A stretch of DNA of 64,000 nucleotides from Planctomycetota bacterium (GTDB taxonomy: Bacteria > Planctomycetota > JAJSAM01), in assembly GCA_024274785.1 (NCBI GenBank), contig JAJSAM010000047.1:1-64000 (forward strand), given 5' to 3'. Positions 41,076 to 50,400 of this stretch are shown piece after piece; position 1 is the stretch's first letter; every line of letters begins with the position of its first letter. Under the pieces are notes generated by a model, which had not been told where the DNA came from, did no database searches, and saw nothing but the letters and a program-made list of their open reading frames with translations. The translations under genes and the position numbers were made by a program.

Positions 41076-41978
41076 GTGAACGAAGGCGTGGAAGGACGGA
41101 GAGCGAGACGGCGGAGCCGGATTGTCAGGATCATCCGGCTCCAGCTCGTCGTCGTGTTCGTGCTCGCGTGCTGGCGCGGATCCCAGGTGGTTTCCGCCTG
41201 GACCGCCGTCCGCCCGGCCTTTCTCGTCGAGAGTTCGGGGACGCGGATCCTTTCGCGTGCGGGCTGGCTCACCGACGACGACGTGCGTTCGATTCGCGAT
41301 GCCTCGGGGGTCGACTCCGGTCTCTACTCCTTCTTCTCCCCGAAGCTGACCTCTTATTTCGACGCCCCCTATGCCGCCTCTCCCTGGGTCAGGCGCGTGG
41401 TGGATGTGCGGCCCGCCTATCCGAATCGGGTGCGGGTCTTCCTCGAGATCCGCGAACCGGTGCTCGGTGTGCCGGTTGATGAAAGGGGGATCCATCTCGT
41501 GGATGAGCGCGGGGTGCGGCTTCCCGGCGTCCGGAGTCGGCCTCCGGAAGGGCTCACTCGACCGTTCTACCGGCTGATCGGAGTGGATGGGCCGCCGCCC
41601 CGGGCCGGAGAAGTCTGGTCGCGCGGCACGGTGGAGGGGGCGGCTGTGGCCGGGGAACTGCAAGCTCTGACCGGCGATATGGTCGCCGCGGCCCGCATTC
41701 ACACGGTGGACGTCGCCAACGTCGGAGGGCGGATCGACCGCCGCCGTCCGGAGATCCTGCTGGAAACCGCATCAGGCGCCGTGATCGAGTGGGGGCGCTC
41801 GAGCCGTTCCCCGCGCGCCGGGACCGAGCCCGCGCTCGCGGACAAGGTCAAGCGCCTCCGCCAGGCCCTCCGCACCTACCCCGGCCTTGCGGGCCTGGAT
41901 CGGGTGAAACTGCAGTTCGACCGGCTCACGGTCGTGGAAACCGGGTATGGGGTGGCAGCGAATGCCGGACAGCACTAG
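41076..41978 (+). CDS. ftsQ: FtsQ/DivIB-like cell division protein
   Basis: Basic N-terminus, one TM, then VRRVVDVRPAYPNRVRVFLEIREPVLGVPVDERGIHLVDERGVRLP (POTRA/FtsQ pattern); dcw position. GTG start at 41076. Confidence 0.75.
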   Translation: MNEGVEGRRARRRSRIVRIIRLQLVVVFVLACWRGSQVVSAWTAVRPAFLVESSGTRILSRAGWLTDDDVRSIRDASGVDSGLYSFFSPKLTSYFDAPYAASPWVRRVVDVRPAYPNRVRVFLEIREPVLGVPVDERGIHLVDERGVRLPGVRSRPPEGLTRPFYRLIGVDGPPPRAGEVWSRGTVEGAAVAGELQALTGDMVAAARIHTVDVANVGGRIDRRRPEILLETASGAVIEWGRSSRSPRAGTEPALADKVKRLRQALRTYPGLAGLDRVKLQFDRLTVVETGYGVAANAGQH

Positions 41979-43905
41979 CCCGCTTTTCTCACCGGTGCGG
42001 GGACTTGGCGCACTGTTGTTGCTCCTCCTGGTATTCGCCGAACTCCCCCTGCTCGCGAAGCACCTGCCGGTGGGCCCGGCCGGTCTCATCACGCCTCGGG
42101 CCGTCGCCGCCGCATCCGCCATCGCATTCCTCTTCCACGTGCTCGCGGTGTGGCCGGTCATCGGGACGCGGGGGAGGGCCGGGGCCACCGCGGTCCAGGG
42201 GGCGCTCTTCTTCCTGGTCGGGGCGACGTTTGTCTTCGTGTCCGCCCGAGCCGCCGGCGTTGGACTGGGTGAGGTCCGGTCCGCGACCCTGGTGCTCGCG
42301 GCCACGACGCTCCTAGCCGGAATTCTGCTGGCCCGCTCGGCGGCCGGGCCGGGTTGGGATCGCCTCTGTGCGATGGCGGTTCTGCTCGTTTCCGCGGGCC
42401 TGCCGCTCGCGAACTACGCGCTGAACGAGTTCGGAGGCATCTCCGGGCGTCTGGGTTATCGCCTTTCGCCGCCGTTGCTGGTGCGGCGGATCCTGCTCGG
42501 CCATGCGGATGCGGACCCGGTTCCTTTCCTCATGCTCTGTCTGCTGGCATTGGCGGTTCTTCAGGGGCGTCGTCTGCTCGGCAGGGGCAAGGCGGCGGCG
42601 ATGATCGTGCTTCTTCTCGCGGGAACCGTTCGGGGAGAGGAGACGCGCGTTGCTCCCCTGCTCGGGGACGCCTACGTACCCGGGCGCCCTTTGCCGGTCC
42701 TGGTTACGGGCACGCCCACCGGGGTGACGCCCGCGGTCCTGGTGCCCGGTGTGGCGATGGTTATCGGGCAGTCGACTCCAGGCGGGTGCATCCTGCTGCT
42801 TCCCGCTCCGGAGGATCTGAACCTGATCCACGTGCGGGTGGCCGGAACGGGGGGTCCGGGGTGGGAGGAACGCGGTATCGACGTGCGTGCGGTGCCTTTC
42901 GGATGGCGCCACCTCGTGAGTTTTACCGGGGTCGGGGACGAGTTCCTCGATCAGGCCCAGATGCGGTCGATCGTCTTGTCGCGGGTTCACCCCGGTGCCC
43001 TGTCTCAGGATGCGGCGGCGCCAGCTTCGGCGATGGGGGACCTGGCCATCGCCCTGCTCGCCGCGGACGGGGTGCTCGACCCGGACGGGATTTTGCCGCC
43101 GGAGACGGTTCGCTCGCTCGAGGCGGCCGGTGTCCCGGTGCTCACGGAAGCGAGCGCGGTCGCCCTCGACCGCCTCACTGCAGACGTGAGCGTCGTGAGG
43201 AGGATCTGGGAGGAGGAGGAGACGGTGCTCTCGGCCGCCGGTCTGTTCGATCTCTTTCCGGGGCGGGAGGGGCCCGATCCGGCGCGTTCGCGCACGGCTC
43301 TCTTCATCCTCCTCGGTTTTTCGCTTCTTTTCTTCGCGGGGGTTCGCTTCATCCTGCGGCGCCGGCTGAACCCGGTGACGGCGGTGGTCTTTGCGCTGCT
43401 GGCCGCCGGGTGGACCGCCTTTCTGGCGCTTTCGGTCTTGCCCGAGCCGCCCGACTGGAAAGGGCAGTCCATCACCGTCAGGGAGGGTGAGCGGACGGTC
43501 CGGCTCGAACTGCTGAAGGCCGTGTGCGTCTGCCGGGCGGCGGGAGAGGGGCGCATGGTGCTCGGTCCGGGCGCCGTGCCGGAGATCACCGCGGATCGAG
43601 TCATCGTGCCGCTGAAGGCACACGAGGCGCGGATCACGGTGGCGGAGCGTTTCTCCCCACCCGTGGTCTCCGGATCGCCGGATGTGCTTTTCGGGCCGGC
43701 GGGGCTCAGGTTGCCGGGCCGGAAAGCGCAGGCGCCGGCGGAGTTCCTGAAAAAACACTATCCCGGCGGCCCCGGGCGTCCGGATCCCCGGGCCCTGGTG
43801 CTTCGCAAGCTGATCAGGCTCGCGAATCCGCCGCAGACGGAGGTGGGGATTCGATTCCCGACGCCCGAACGCGCGATCCTCTCCGTTTTGCCGGTGAGCG
43901 AGTAG
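41947..43905 (+). CDS. Hypothetical multi-spanning membrane protein (652 aa)
   Basis: Clustered N-terminal hydrophobic segments, a long central hydrophilic region, two TMs (LFILLGFSLLFFAGVRFIL, VTAVVFALLAAGWTAFLALSVL) and a C-terminal domain. Start codon overlaps ftsQ. Confidence 0.7.
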   Translation: MGWQRMPDSTSPLFSPVRGLGALLLLLLVFAELPLLAKHLPVGPAGLITPRAVAAASAIAFLFHVLAVWPVIGTRGRAGATAVQGALFFLVGATFVFVSARAAGVGLGEVRSATLVLAATTLLAGILLARSAAGPGWDRLCAMAVLLVSAGLPLANYALNEFGGISGRLGYRLSPPLLVRRILLGHADADPVPFLMLCLLALAVLQGRRLLGRGKAAAMIVLLLAGTVRGEETRVAPLLGDAYVPGRPLPVLVTGTPTGVTPAVLVPGVAMVIGQSTPGGCILLLPAPEDLNLIHVRVAGTGGPGWEERGIDVRAVPFGWRHLVSFTGVGDEFLDQAQMRSIVLSRVHPGALSQDAAAPASAMGDLAIALLAADGVLDPDGILPPETVRSLEAAGVPVLTEASAVALDRLTADVSVVRRIWEEEETVLSAAGLFDLFPGREGPDPARSRTALFILLGFSLLFFAGVRFILRRRLNPVTAVVFALLAAGWTAFLALSVLPEPPDWKGQSITVREGERTVRLELLKAVCVCRAAGEGRMVLGPGAVPEITADRVIVPLKAHEARITVAERFSPPVVSGSPDVLFGPAGLRLPGRKAQAPAEFLKKHYPGGPGRPDPRALVLRKLIRLANPPQTEVGIRFPTPERAILSVLPVSE

Positions 43906-43953
43906 CGTTCTCGCCGGGCCGGTGGTCCGGGCGGCAAACGCCTGGCAGAAACT

Positions 43954-43981
43954 TTGACTTCGCGATTTGGCGGTCTATAGT
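43954..43981 (+). promoter_or_regulatory. Sigma70-type promoter for rplM-rpsI
   Basis: TTGACT, 16-nt spacer, TATAGT, about 45 bp upstream of the rplM ATG. Confidence 0.65.
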
Positions 43982-44025
43982 CTCCGGTTTCCCCTCGTAT
44001 TGGACCCGGATTGAGGGATGGATCG

Positions 44026-44475
44026 ATGCGCAGTCGTACATACAGCGCCAAGCCCGGCGAGGTCGACCGTGGCTGGCACCTGGTGGATGCTGAAGCTGTA
44101 CCGCTTGGCCGCATGGCCTCGCGAATAGCGAGAATCCTGCAGGGCAAGCACCGGCCGATCTACACGCCGCATATCGACACCGGCGAGTTTGTCGTCGTGA
44201 TCAATGCGAAGAAGGTGATGCTCACCGGCCGGAAGATGGACCAGAAGGTCTATCACAAGTACACCGGTTGGGCGGGCGGCCTGCGTGAGACCAGCGTTCG
44301 CACCATGCTCGAGAGGAAGCCCGAGGAGGTCGTCCGTCTGGCGGTCCGGCGCATGTTGCCGAAGACCAAGATGGGCCGGCACATGCTGAAGAAACTGAAG
44401 ATCTACAGTGGCACCGAGCACCCGCACGAGGCGCAGGATCCGCAGCCTCTCGACATCGGGGAGTTCATCGGATGA
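44026..44475 (+). CDS. rplM: 50S ribosomal protein L13
   Basis: WHLVDAEAVPLGRMASRIARILQGKHRPIYTPHIDTGEFVVVINAKKVMLTGRKMDQKVYHKYTGWAGGL. Confidence 0.97.
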   Translation: MRSRTYSAKPGEVDRGWHLVDAEAVPLGRMASRIARILQGKHRPIYTPHIDTGEFVVVINAKKVMLTGRKMDQKVYHKYTGWAGGLRETSVRTMLERKPEEVVRLAVRRMLPKTKMGRHMLKKLKIYSGTEHPHEAQDPQPLDIGEFIG

Positions 44476-44990
44476 ACGATGGTACGGAGAACGGTCCCGT
44501 GACCGACGAGCAGACTGTGAACGAGAATATCGAATCCGCGACCCCGCAGACTGGAACTCCCCAGACCGAAACCGCGGTCGTCGAGGCTCCGCCCCCCGTG
44601 ATCCCGGATGTCGTCTGGGGCACCGGTCGTCGGAAGTCCTCTGTGGCCCGCGTGCGGGTGAAGAACGGATCGGGGCGCGTCCTGGTCAACGGCCGGGACT
44701 TCAAGGAGTACTTCCCGAGCGTCCAGTACCAGAACATCGCCATTGCGCCACTCCGCGCCACCGGCACCACCGCGCGGTTCGATGTCATCGCCAACATCAA
44801 CGGCGGAGGCCTGACCGGCCAGTGCGGTGCGCTGAGTCTCGGGATCGCCCGGGCGCTCAAGGTCATCGACCAGAGCCTGGAGCAGACGCTGCGCGACCAG
44901 AACCTCATGACCCGCGACCCTCGCATGAAGGAGCGCAAGAAGTACGGCCTCCACGGTGCCCGCCGCGGCGTTCAGTTCAGCAAGCGTTAA
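44472..44990 (+). CDS. rpsI: 30S ribosomal protein S9 with acidic N-terminal extension
   Basis: GTGRRKSSVARVRVKNGSGRVLVNGRDFKEYF...KERKKYGLHGARRGVQFSKR. Confidence 0.96.
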   Translation: MNDGTENGPVTDEQTVNENIESATPQTGTPQTETAVVEAPPPVIPDVVWGTGRRKSSVARVRVKNGSGRVLVNGRDFKEYFPSVQYQNIAIAPLRATGTTARFDVIANINGGGLTGQCGALSLGIARALKVIDQSLEQTLRDQNLMTRDPRMKERKKYGLHGARRGVQFSKR

Positions 44991-44997
44991 TCTCGCC

Positions 44998-45110
44998 CTG
45001 ATGAGCAGCATGCTGCTCTATGCCTGCAGCCGTGGCATCGACTCCTCCCGGCGGATCGAGCAAGCCTGCGGGGAGCGAGTGGACTTCATGGCGCTGATCG
45101 GCGGAAAGAA
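44998..45110 (+). pseudogene. Remnant of an IS1182-type transposase
   Basis: LMSSMLLYACSRGIDSSRRIEQACGERVDFMALIGG resembles the N-terminal region of IS1182-family transposases (…SRKIERAC…D..F..L…); no further transposase sequence follows. Confidence 0.55.
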
Positions 45111-45235
45111 GGGATTTTCGCTCGATTCAGAGGCGCTCACGGCCTCCAGGGCCCCTACAAGGCTCCCTGCGCCCTGACCTTCACCCCGCACGCCCGGATC
45201 ATCACCAGCCGCGGAGCGGCTGCACAACCTGGGAG

Positions 45236-45285
45236 GCCGTCGGGAGGACGGGACTGCCTGTGCCGGGACGCGTTATCCCGACGGC
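45236..45285 (-). terminator. Stem-loop directly downstream of the tamA-like gene
   Basis: GCCGTCGGGA (45236-45245) / TCCCGACGGC (45276-45285), 10-bp perfect stem with 30-nt loop. Confidence 0.35.
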
Positions 45286-45288
45286 CGG

Positions 45289-47415
45289 CTAGAACGGGTA
45301 GCCGACCGCGAAGAAGAGCATCCAGCTTCGCTCATAGCTCTTCGGGTTCGGGTTCACGCCGAAGTCGAGACGCAGGGGGCCGATGGGGGTGCCGAAGCGG
45401 ATGCCGGCGCCGATGGCGAAACGATAGTCGCCAGATCCCGCATCGCTGATCTTCCTGATCACGTTGCCGCCGTCGACGAAGACCACACCTTCCAGTCCAC
45501 CGATTGGCAGGTCGGCCCGGAGCTCCAGGTTCGCCAGGCTGAAGAACTCACCTCCCGAAGGAGCGTTCGTGACCTGGCCGCGCTCGATCACCCGCGGGCC
45601 GAGGTCGTCCTGCCGGAACGAGCGGACGGTCTGGCCACCACCAAGATAGAATCGCTCCTGAATCGGGATCTCCCCGGTTGAGCCGTACGGTGCGATCGCT
45701 CCGACCATGATCCGCCCGGCCAGCACGAACCCGGAACCGAGATCGACGTACTTGATCCCCGAGAGTTTTCCCCGCCAGAAGTTCAGGTCGCCGCCGAGGA
45801 GGCTCGCATTCGCGTACTGCAGCGAACCTCCGAGGGCCGAACCCCGGCCTGGCGACCACGGGTTGTCGCGGGTGTCCCGGATGGCGGAGAGGGTCAGGCT
45901 GCCGATATTGGTCTGGTTCTCGAACTCCTCCGGGAGGTTGTCGGTGACCTTGAACACGTCCGTGAAGTTGTAGGAGTAGCCGAACGAGGTGATCGTGTGC
46001 TGGAACAGGTCGCGCTTTCGGAGGATCAACCCGATCTCTTCCCGCGCATAGGCGAAAGTGGGGCGCTCCTGGTTCTCGATGAAACCCTCGGCGATGAAAG
46101 CGGTGCGGTCCCAGAGGATGCCGGGGAGCACCCACGGATCCTTCAGGGTGCCACCGAGCCGGTAGCCTCGCACCGAGCCGGAAAGTGAGACCGTACCTTC
46201 ATAGGCCCGGCCCCACATGTTCCGCCAGCTCATCGACACCCCCCCGCGCAGGAGTTCCCAGGTTCCCCAGCCGACCGTTGTCTCGAGTCGCCGGAAGTCG
46301 TTCTCCTCGACCGTGATCTCGAGGTCCGCCAGGGCCGTCTTGGCCCCCAGTCCCTCCTCGGGCTTCACCATGTCCACGAACACCTGCCGGAAGAGTCCGG
46401 TCCGGATCAGGTTTCCCTGCGCTTTCGCCGCGGCGGTGATCTGGTAGAGGTCGCCCGGGAAGAGCTCGATCTCCCGCCGGATGACGTAGTCGTGCGTGCG
46501 CTGGTTGCCGTGGATGCGGATCGCCCGGATACCGGTTTTCGGCCCCTCCCGGATCAAGAGGCTGAGGATCGCCGCCGTCGTTTCGCCCCGGGGCTCGAGA
46601 ACCACGTTCTCCGCTACCTCGACGAACGGGTAGCCGAGCTCGCCGTAGTGCTCCACCACCATGGCCTTGATGTCGAAGGGCGTGAACGGACCGAAGGGCT
46701 TGTCGATCTGCCCGCGTATCATCTTTCCGTCCGGCTCCGCCCGCCGATCGAGGATCTGTTGTTCCGTCAGGATGTGGCTCCCGGTGATCCGCACGGATTC
46801 GAGCAGGTGTAGCGGCCCCTTGTCGACCGCGTACACGACCGGGACGATGATTTCCCCGGGAGTGGCGCCGCAGGGGGACCACTGTTCGACCTCCTTCGAG
46901 GGTAGCCGGGTCACTTCGGCGTCGGCATAGCCGCGCTGCCGCAGGAACCCTTCCATCTTGCGGGCGGCCCCCTCGAGGTTGCTCCGGGTGAACAGGTCCG
47001 AGCCGAAAAGCCAGGTCTTCGGCGCCCGGACGAACCTCCTGAGGGCCTCGCGGTCCTCGTCGTCGACCCCGGCAACCGTCACTTCCCCCAGGAGAGCCCG
47101 CGGCCCCGGCGCGACATTGAAACGCACTTGCCCCTCTGCCAGAGTCACCTCGACCCCGGCGAGCGGATAGCCCTGCTTCCGGAGATAGAGGAGCATCTCG
47201 AACGCCGCATCCTCCCCATAGGCCAGGATCTCGTCTTCCGCGGCTCCCGCCCGAAGGAGTTCACAGACGTCCTCCAGGTCCTCCCGCCCGGCGGTGAGCA
47301 GCTCGTCCGGATCGAGATCCCCGAGCCCGGTGAACCGGACGAGCTCCTTCCCGTCCGCGGCCAGAGTGGGCGTGAGCAGTATCAGGAGGGTAAGCAGCGC
47401 CGTACCGGTTCTCAT
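45289..47415 (-). CDS. tamA: TamA/BamA-type outer membrane assembly protein (POTRA + Omp85 barrel)
   Basis: Signal peptide; POTRA-like repeats; IRIHGNQRTHDYVIRREIELFPGDLY; RERFYLGGGQTVRSFRQDDLGPR-type Omp85 motif; C-terminal GIRFGTPIGPLRLDFGV...FFAVGYPF. Paired with the tamB-like gene. Confidence 0.88.
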   Translation of the reverse strand: MRTGTALLTLLILLTPTLAADGKELVRFTGLGDLDPDELLTAGREDLEDVCELLRAGAAEDEILAYGEDAAFEMLLYLRKQGYPLAGVEVTLAEGQVRFNVAPGPRALLGEVTVAGVDDEDREALRRFVRAPKTWLFGSDLFTRSNLEGAARKMEGFLRQRGYADAEVTRLPSKEVEQWSPCGATPGEIIVPVVYAVDKGPLHLLESVRITGSHILTEQQILDRRAEPDGKMIRGQIDKPFGPFTPFDIKAMVVEHYGELGYPFVEVAENVVLEPRGETTAAILSLLIREGPKTGIRAIRIHGNQRTHDYVIRREIELFPGDLYQITAAAKAQGNLIRTGLFRQVFVDMVKPEEGLGAKTALADLEITVEENDFRRLETTVGWGTWELLRGGVSMSWRNMWGRAYEGTVSLSGSVRGYRLGGTLKDPWVLPGILWDRTAFIAEGFIENQERPTFAYAREEIGLILRKRDLFQHTITSFGYSYNFTDVFKVTDNLPEEFENQTNIGSLTLSAIRDTRDNPWSPGRGSALGGSLQYANASLLGGDLNFWRGKLSGIKYVDLGSGFVLAGRIMVGAIAPYGSTGEIPIQERFYLGGGQTVRSFRQDDLGPRVIERGQVTNAPSGGEFFSLANLELRADLPIGGLEGVVFVDGGNVIRKISDAGSGDYRFAIGAGIRFGTPIGPLRLDFGVNPNPKSYERSWMLFFAVGYPF

Positions 47416-50400
47416 GGAAAGGTCAACCGGAAGATCAGGTCGAAGCCGTAGTCGAGCGCACTCTCCTGCTGTCCGCGGACGAAAAGCCAGTCGAGGATCC
47501 TGGCGGTGGCGGTGAAACCGGGTATGCCGCCGCTCCTGGTCTTTCGATCGTCGAACTCCACCTCGATCCGGGAGATCAGATCGCTGACCGCGGAATCGCC
47601 GCCGTCGTCATCTCCGAAGTTGGAGGAGAGTTGCCGGAGGAGATAGGTCGAGGCCATCCCCGACAGCGCGCTGGTGCCGAGATTGGATCGGGTTGCGCCG
47701 GTCAGGATCAGGGAGACGATGTCCGGGGTCGGGTGGGGAGGCACCGAGGAGAAGAGGACTTTCGCGTTGTAAGCGGGGCCGCTCACGTTGACGAATACGT
47801 CCACCCCGGACACGCGCGCCGTCGCCCGGCCGTCGATGAAGGGGACCAGCGGTTCGTTCTCCTTGAACGTGACGATCGGGTTCAGCAGGTCGAGCCGGCC
47901 GGCGATGAGGAACACGGTTCCCTCCGGCACGTAGATCCGGCCGCGCGGCCGCGGGATCGCCAGCGTGCCACCGACGAGCAGCTTGCCCTTCACGGTCGCT
48001 TTCACCAGGTTCGTGCGGATGTGGACCGCGCCCTTTGGGATCAGGAGGGTCAGGTCGAGCCGGATGTCCTTCAGGGCCGGATCCGTCGTGAGCGGCAGGG
48101 TCGCCAGGCCGGGGCTGGACTTCAGGCCGGAGAGGACGGTTTCGATGTCCTGCGCGGCCAGGAGCCCCGTGGCGCCGACCTTCAGGCTTCGCACCGTCAC
48201 GGTGCCACCGACCGTCAGGTCTCCGGGGCCGGTGCCTTTCAGCGTCAGGTCGAGGTCGGTGCGCAGGCGCATCCCCTCGCTTCGGACGAGTTGGGCATTG
48301 TCGGCCTGGATCCGCAGGTTTGCGGCTCCGGGCTGTCCGGAGTTGATGGCGACGTCACCCGTGACCTCGAAGGCTCCACGGCCCAGCGTTCCGGCCAGGC
48401 GTTCGATGGTGATTCGCTCCCGGTTGAATCGGATCGTCCCACCGAGTTTGTCGATACCCGGGGCTCCGGCGGTGCGAAACCGTACGTCCGCGAGGGTCAG
48501 CGTTCCGTCGAATTCCGGGTTCGGGAGGATCCCCGAAACCTCGACCTTCGCATCCGCGGAGCCGGCCAGGCGGATGCCCTCGGAGGCGAGCGGGAGGGTG
48601 CCCAGGTCGAGACCGGTGATCCCGAGCACGACCGCGATTTCGCGATCCGGTGACGGCCCGCCGGCCGGAGGGGAGAGAGAGAGGTCGAAGGGCACGGTTC
48701 CGTCGATCCGCACGGTCCGGCTTTGATTGGCCAGCATGCTCTCGCGGAACGTGAACGTCCCATCCCGCCATTCTCCTCCGATCGAGCACACCATGCCGGG
48801 GCTATCCGGAAGGGCCAGCTCCGGCAGATCGAGCTCGAGGTTCACCACCGGCCCCGGCGTCACGCGCAGCCCGAATCGACCGCTTCCCGTGACGGGAACA
48901 TCGACGTCGAGGGCCTCGCGGATCCGGGCAATGTCGATGGCGGTGATGTCGAGAGTCAGGTTTGGATCGACGATCTTCCCGTTGGTATGTGCGATGGACC
49001 CGCTCGCGGCCAGACGGGCTCCCGCGGCGCTCAGGTGGAGATCCTCGATTGACAACCGGCCGCCGCCCGCCCCGAGGTCGTCCGGTTGCAGCACCACGCC
49101 GATGCCGGTGAGCGGAACGCCCTCGAAACCAGGAAGGACGAGCCGGTCGATATCGACTCGCAGTGCGCCGCTGACGCGGGGGTCGTCCGCCCGCCCGGAG
49201 ATGGTCAGATTCGCGTTCACCAATCCGTCGAGGGTTCCGATGCCGGGGATCTCACCCGCGAGGTCTGTGGGCAGCGAGGAGATCCGTACCCTCCCGCTGA
49301 CCGGTGCGGCCGAGAGGTCTCCAGCTGCGTCGAGGGAGAAGGGTACACGCGCGCTGGCGGCGATGTCGAACCGCCGGCCCTTGATCTCAAGCGTTTCGAG
49401 CGTGAGGAAATCGCTCTCGTAGGAGACTCTCAGGTCGGCGCTCTGCGCGGCGATGGTCGGTAGGTTCTCGAGTCTGGAACGTGGTTCCCGGACCTTTATG
49501 TCGAGCACCGCGCGCGGGGACTTCGGGGTGCCGGACGCGATGATCGTGCCGGTCAGGGATCCGCTTATTCCCAGGTCGACGCCGAAATGGTCGGCGACCG
49601 CGCCGACGTCGAGGCCATCGATGGTCACCTCCGCCGCCATCCGGCCGCCGGGCTCGATGCCGGCCCGGATGTTCGAGATGAGCAACCAGTCCTCGCGCGT
49701 GACGGCGATAGCCGGCGCCTCGACCCGGATCCCCGCATCCGTCCACTCGATGGTGGCGTCGCGCAGCACCACATCCGGCAGGTGGCCGCGCCCCTTGATG
49801 ATCAGGCTCTTCAGTTTCACGCTCCCGGCGGTCTTCACGATCGCGCCGAGTTCGATGGTCTCGGTGAAGAACCCCTCCGCCCCGGCGCCGGTGAGCACGG
49901 CGGTGATGATCGCCCCGGGCTCCTCCGCGGTACCATTGGCGGTGACGTCGAGGACCAGGCTTCCGGTCAGGTCCTCCGGCAGGTCGGTGGGGATGAACTC
50001 CCGGTAGGCTGACAGATCCGCCACCTCGGCGTGGGCCCTGACGGCGAATGCCGGCGGCTCGGCACTCGGGCTCAGCTCGCCGGTGACCGAGACCCGATCC
50101 GCCCCGCGGATCACGAGCAGTCTCTCAATCGTCACCCGGTCGAGATCGCCACGGGCCGCGAACTCGATGGCGTCCGCGCCGAGATCCCCGAGGGCGGGAG
50201 AGGCGATCCGGGCCCTGGCGGAAAAAACCGGCGCATCAGTCGTTCCCCCGACGGTCGCCTGCACATCGACGACGCCCGTCGCGGCCCGCCCATCGACCTC
50301 GATCAGCAAACGGCTGACATCGAGCCCTTTCATCTTCAACGACCCCTTGACCGCCCCGGAATCGGCCAGCAGATCGCCCTCGAACTCGAAGGTGCCCGGA

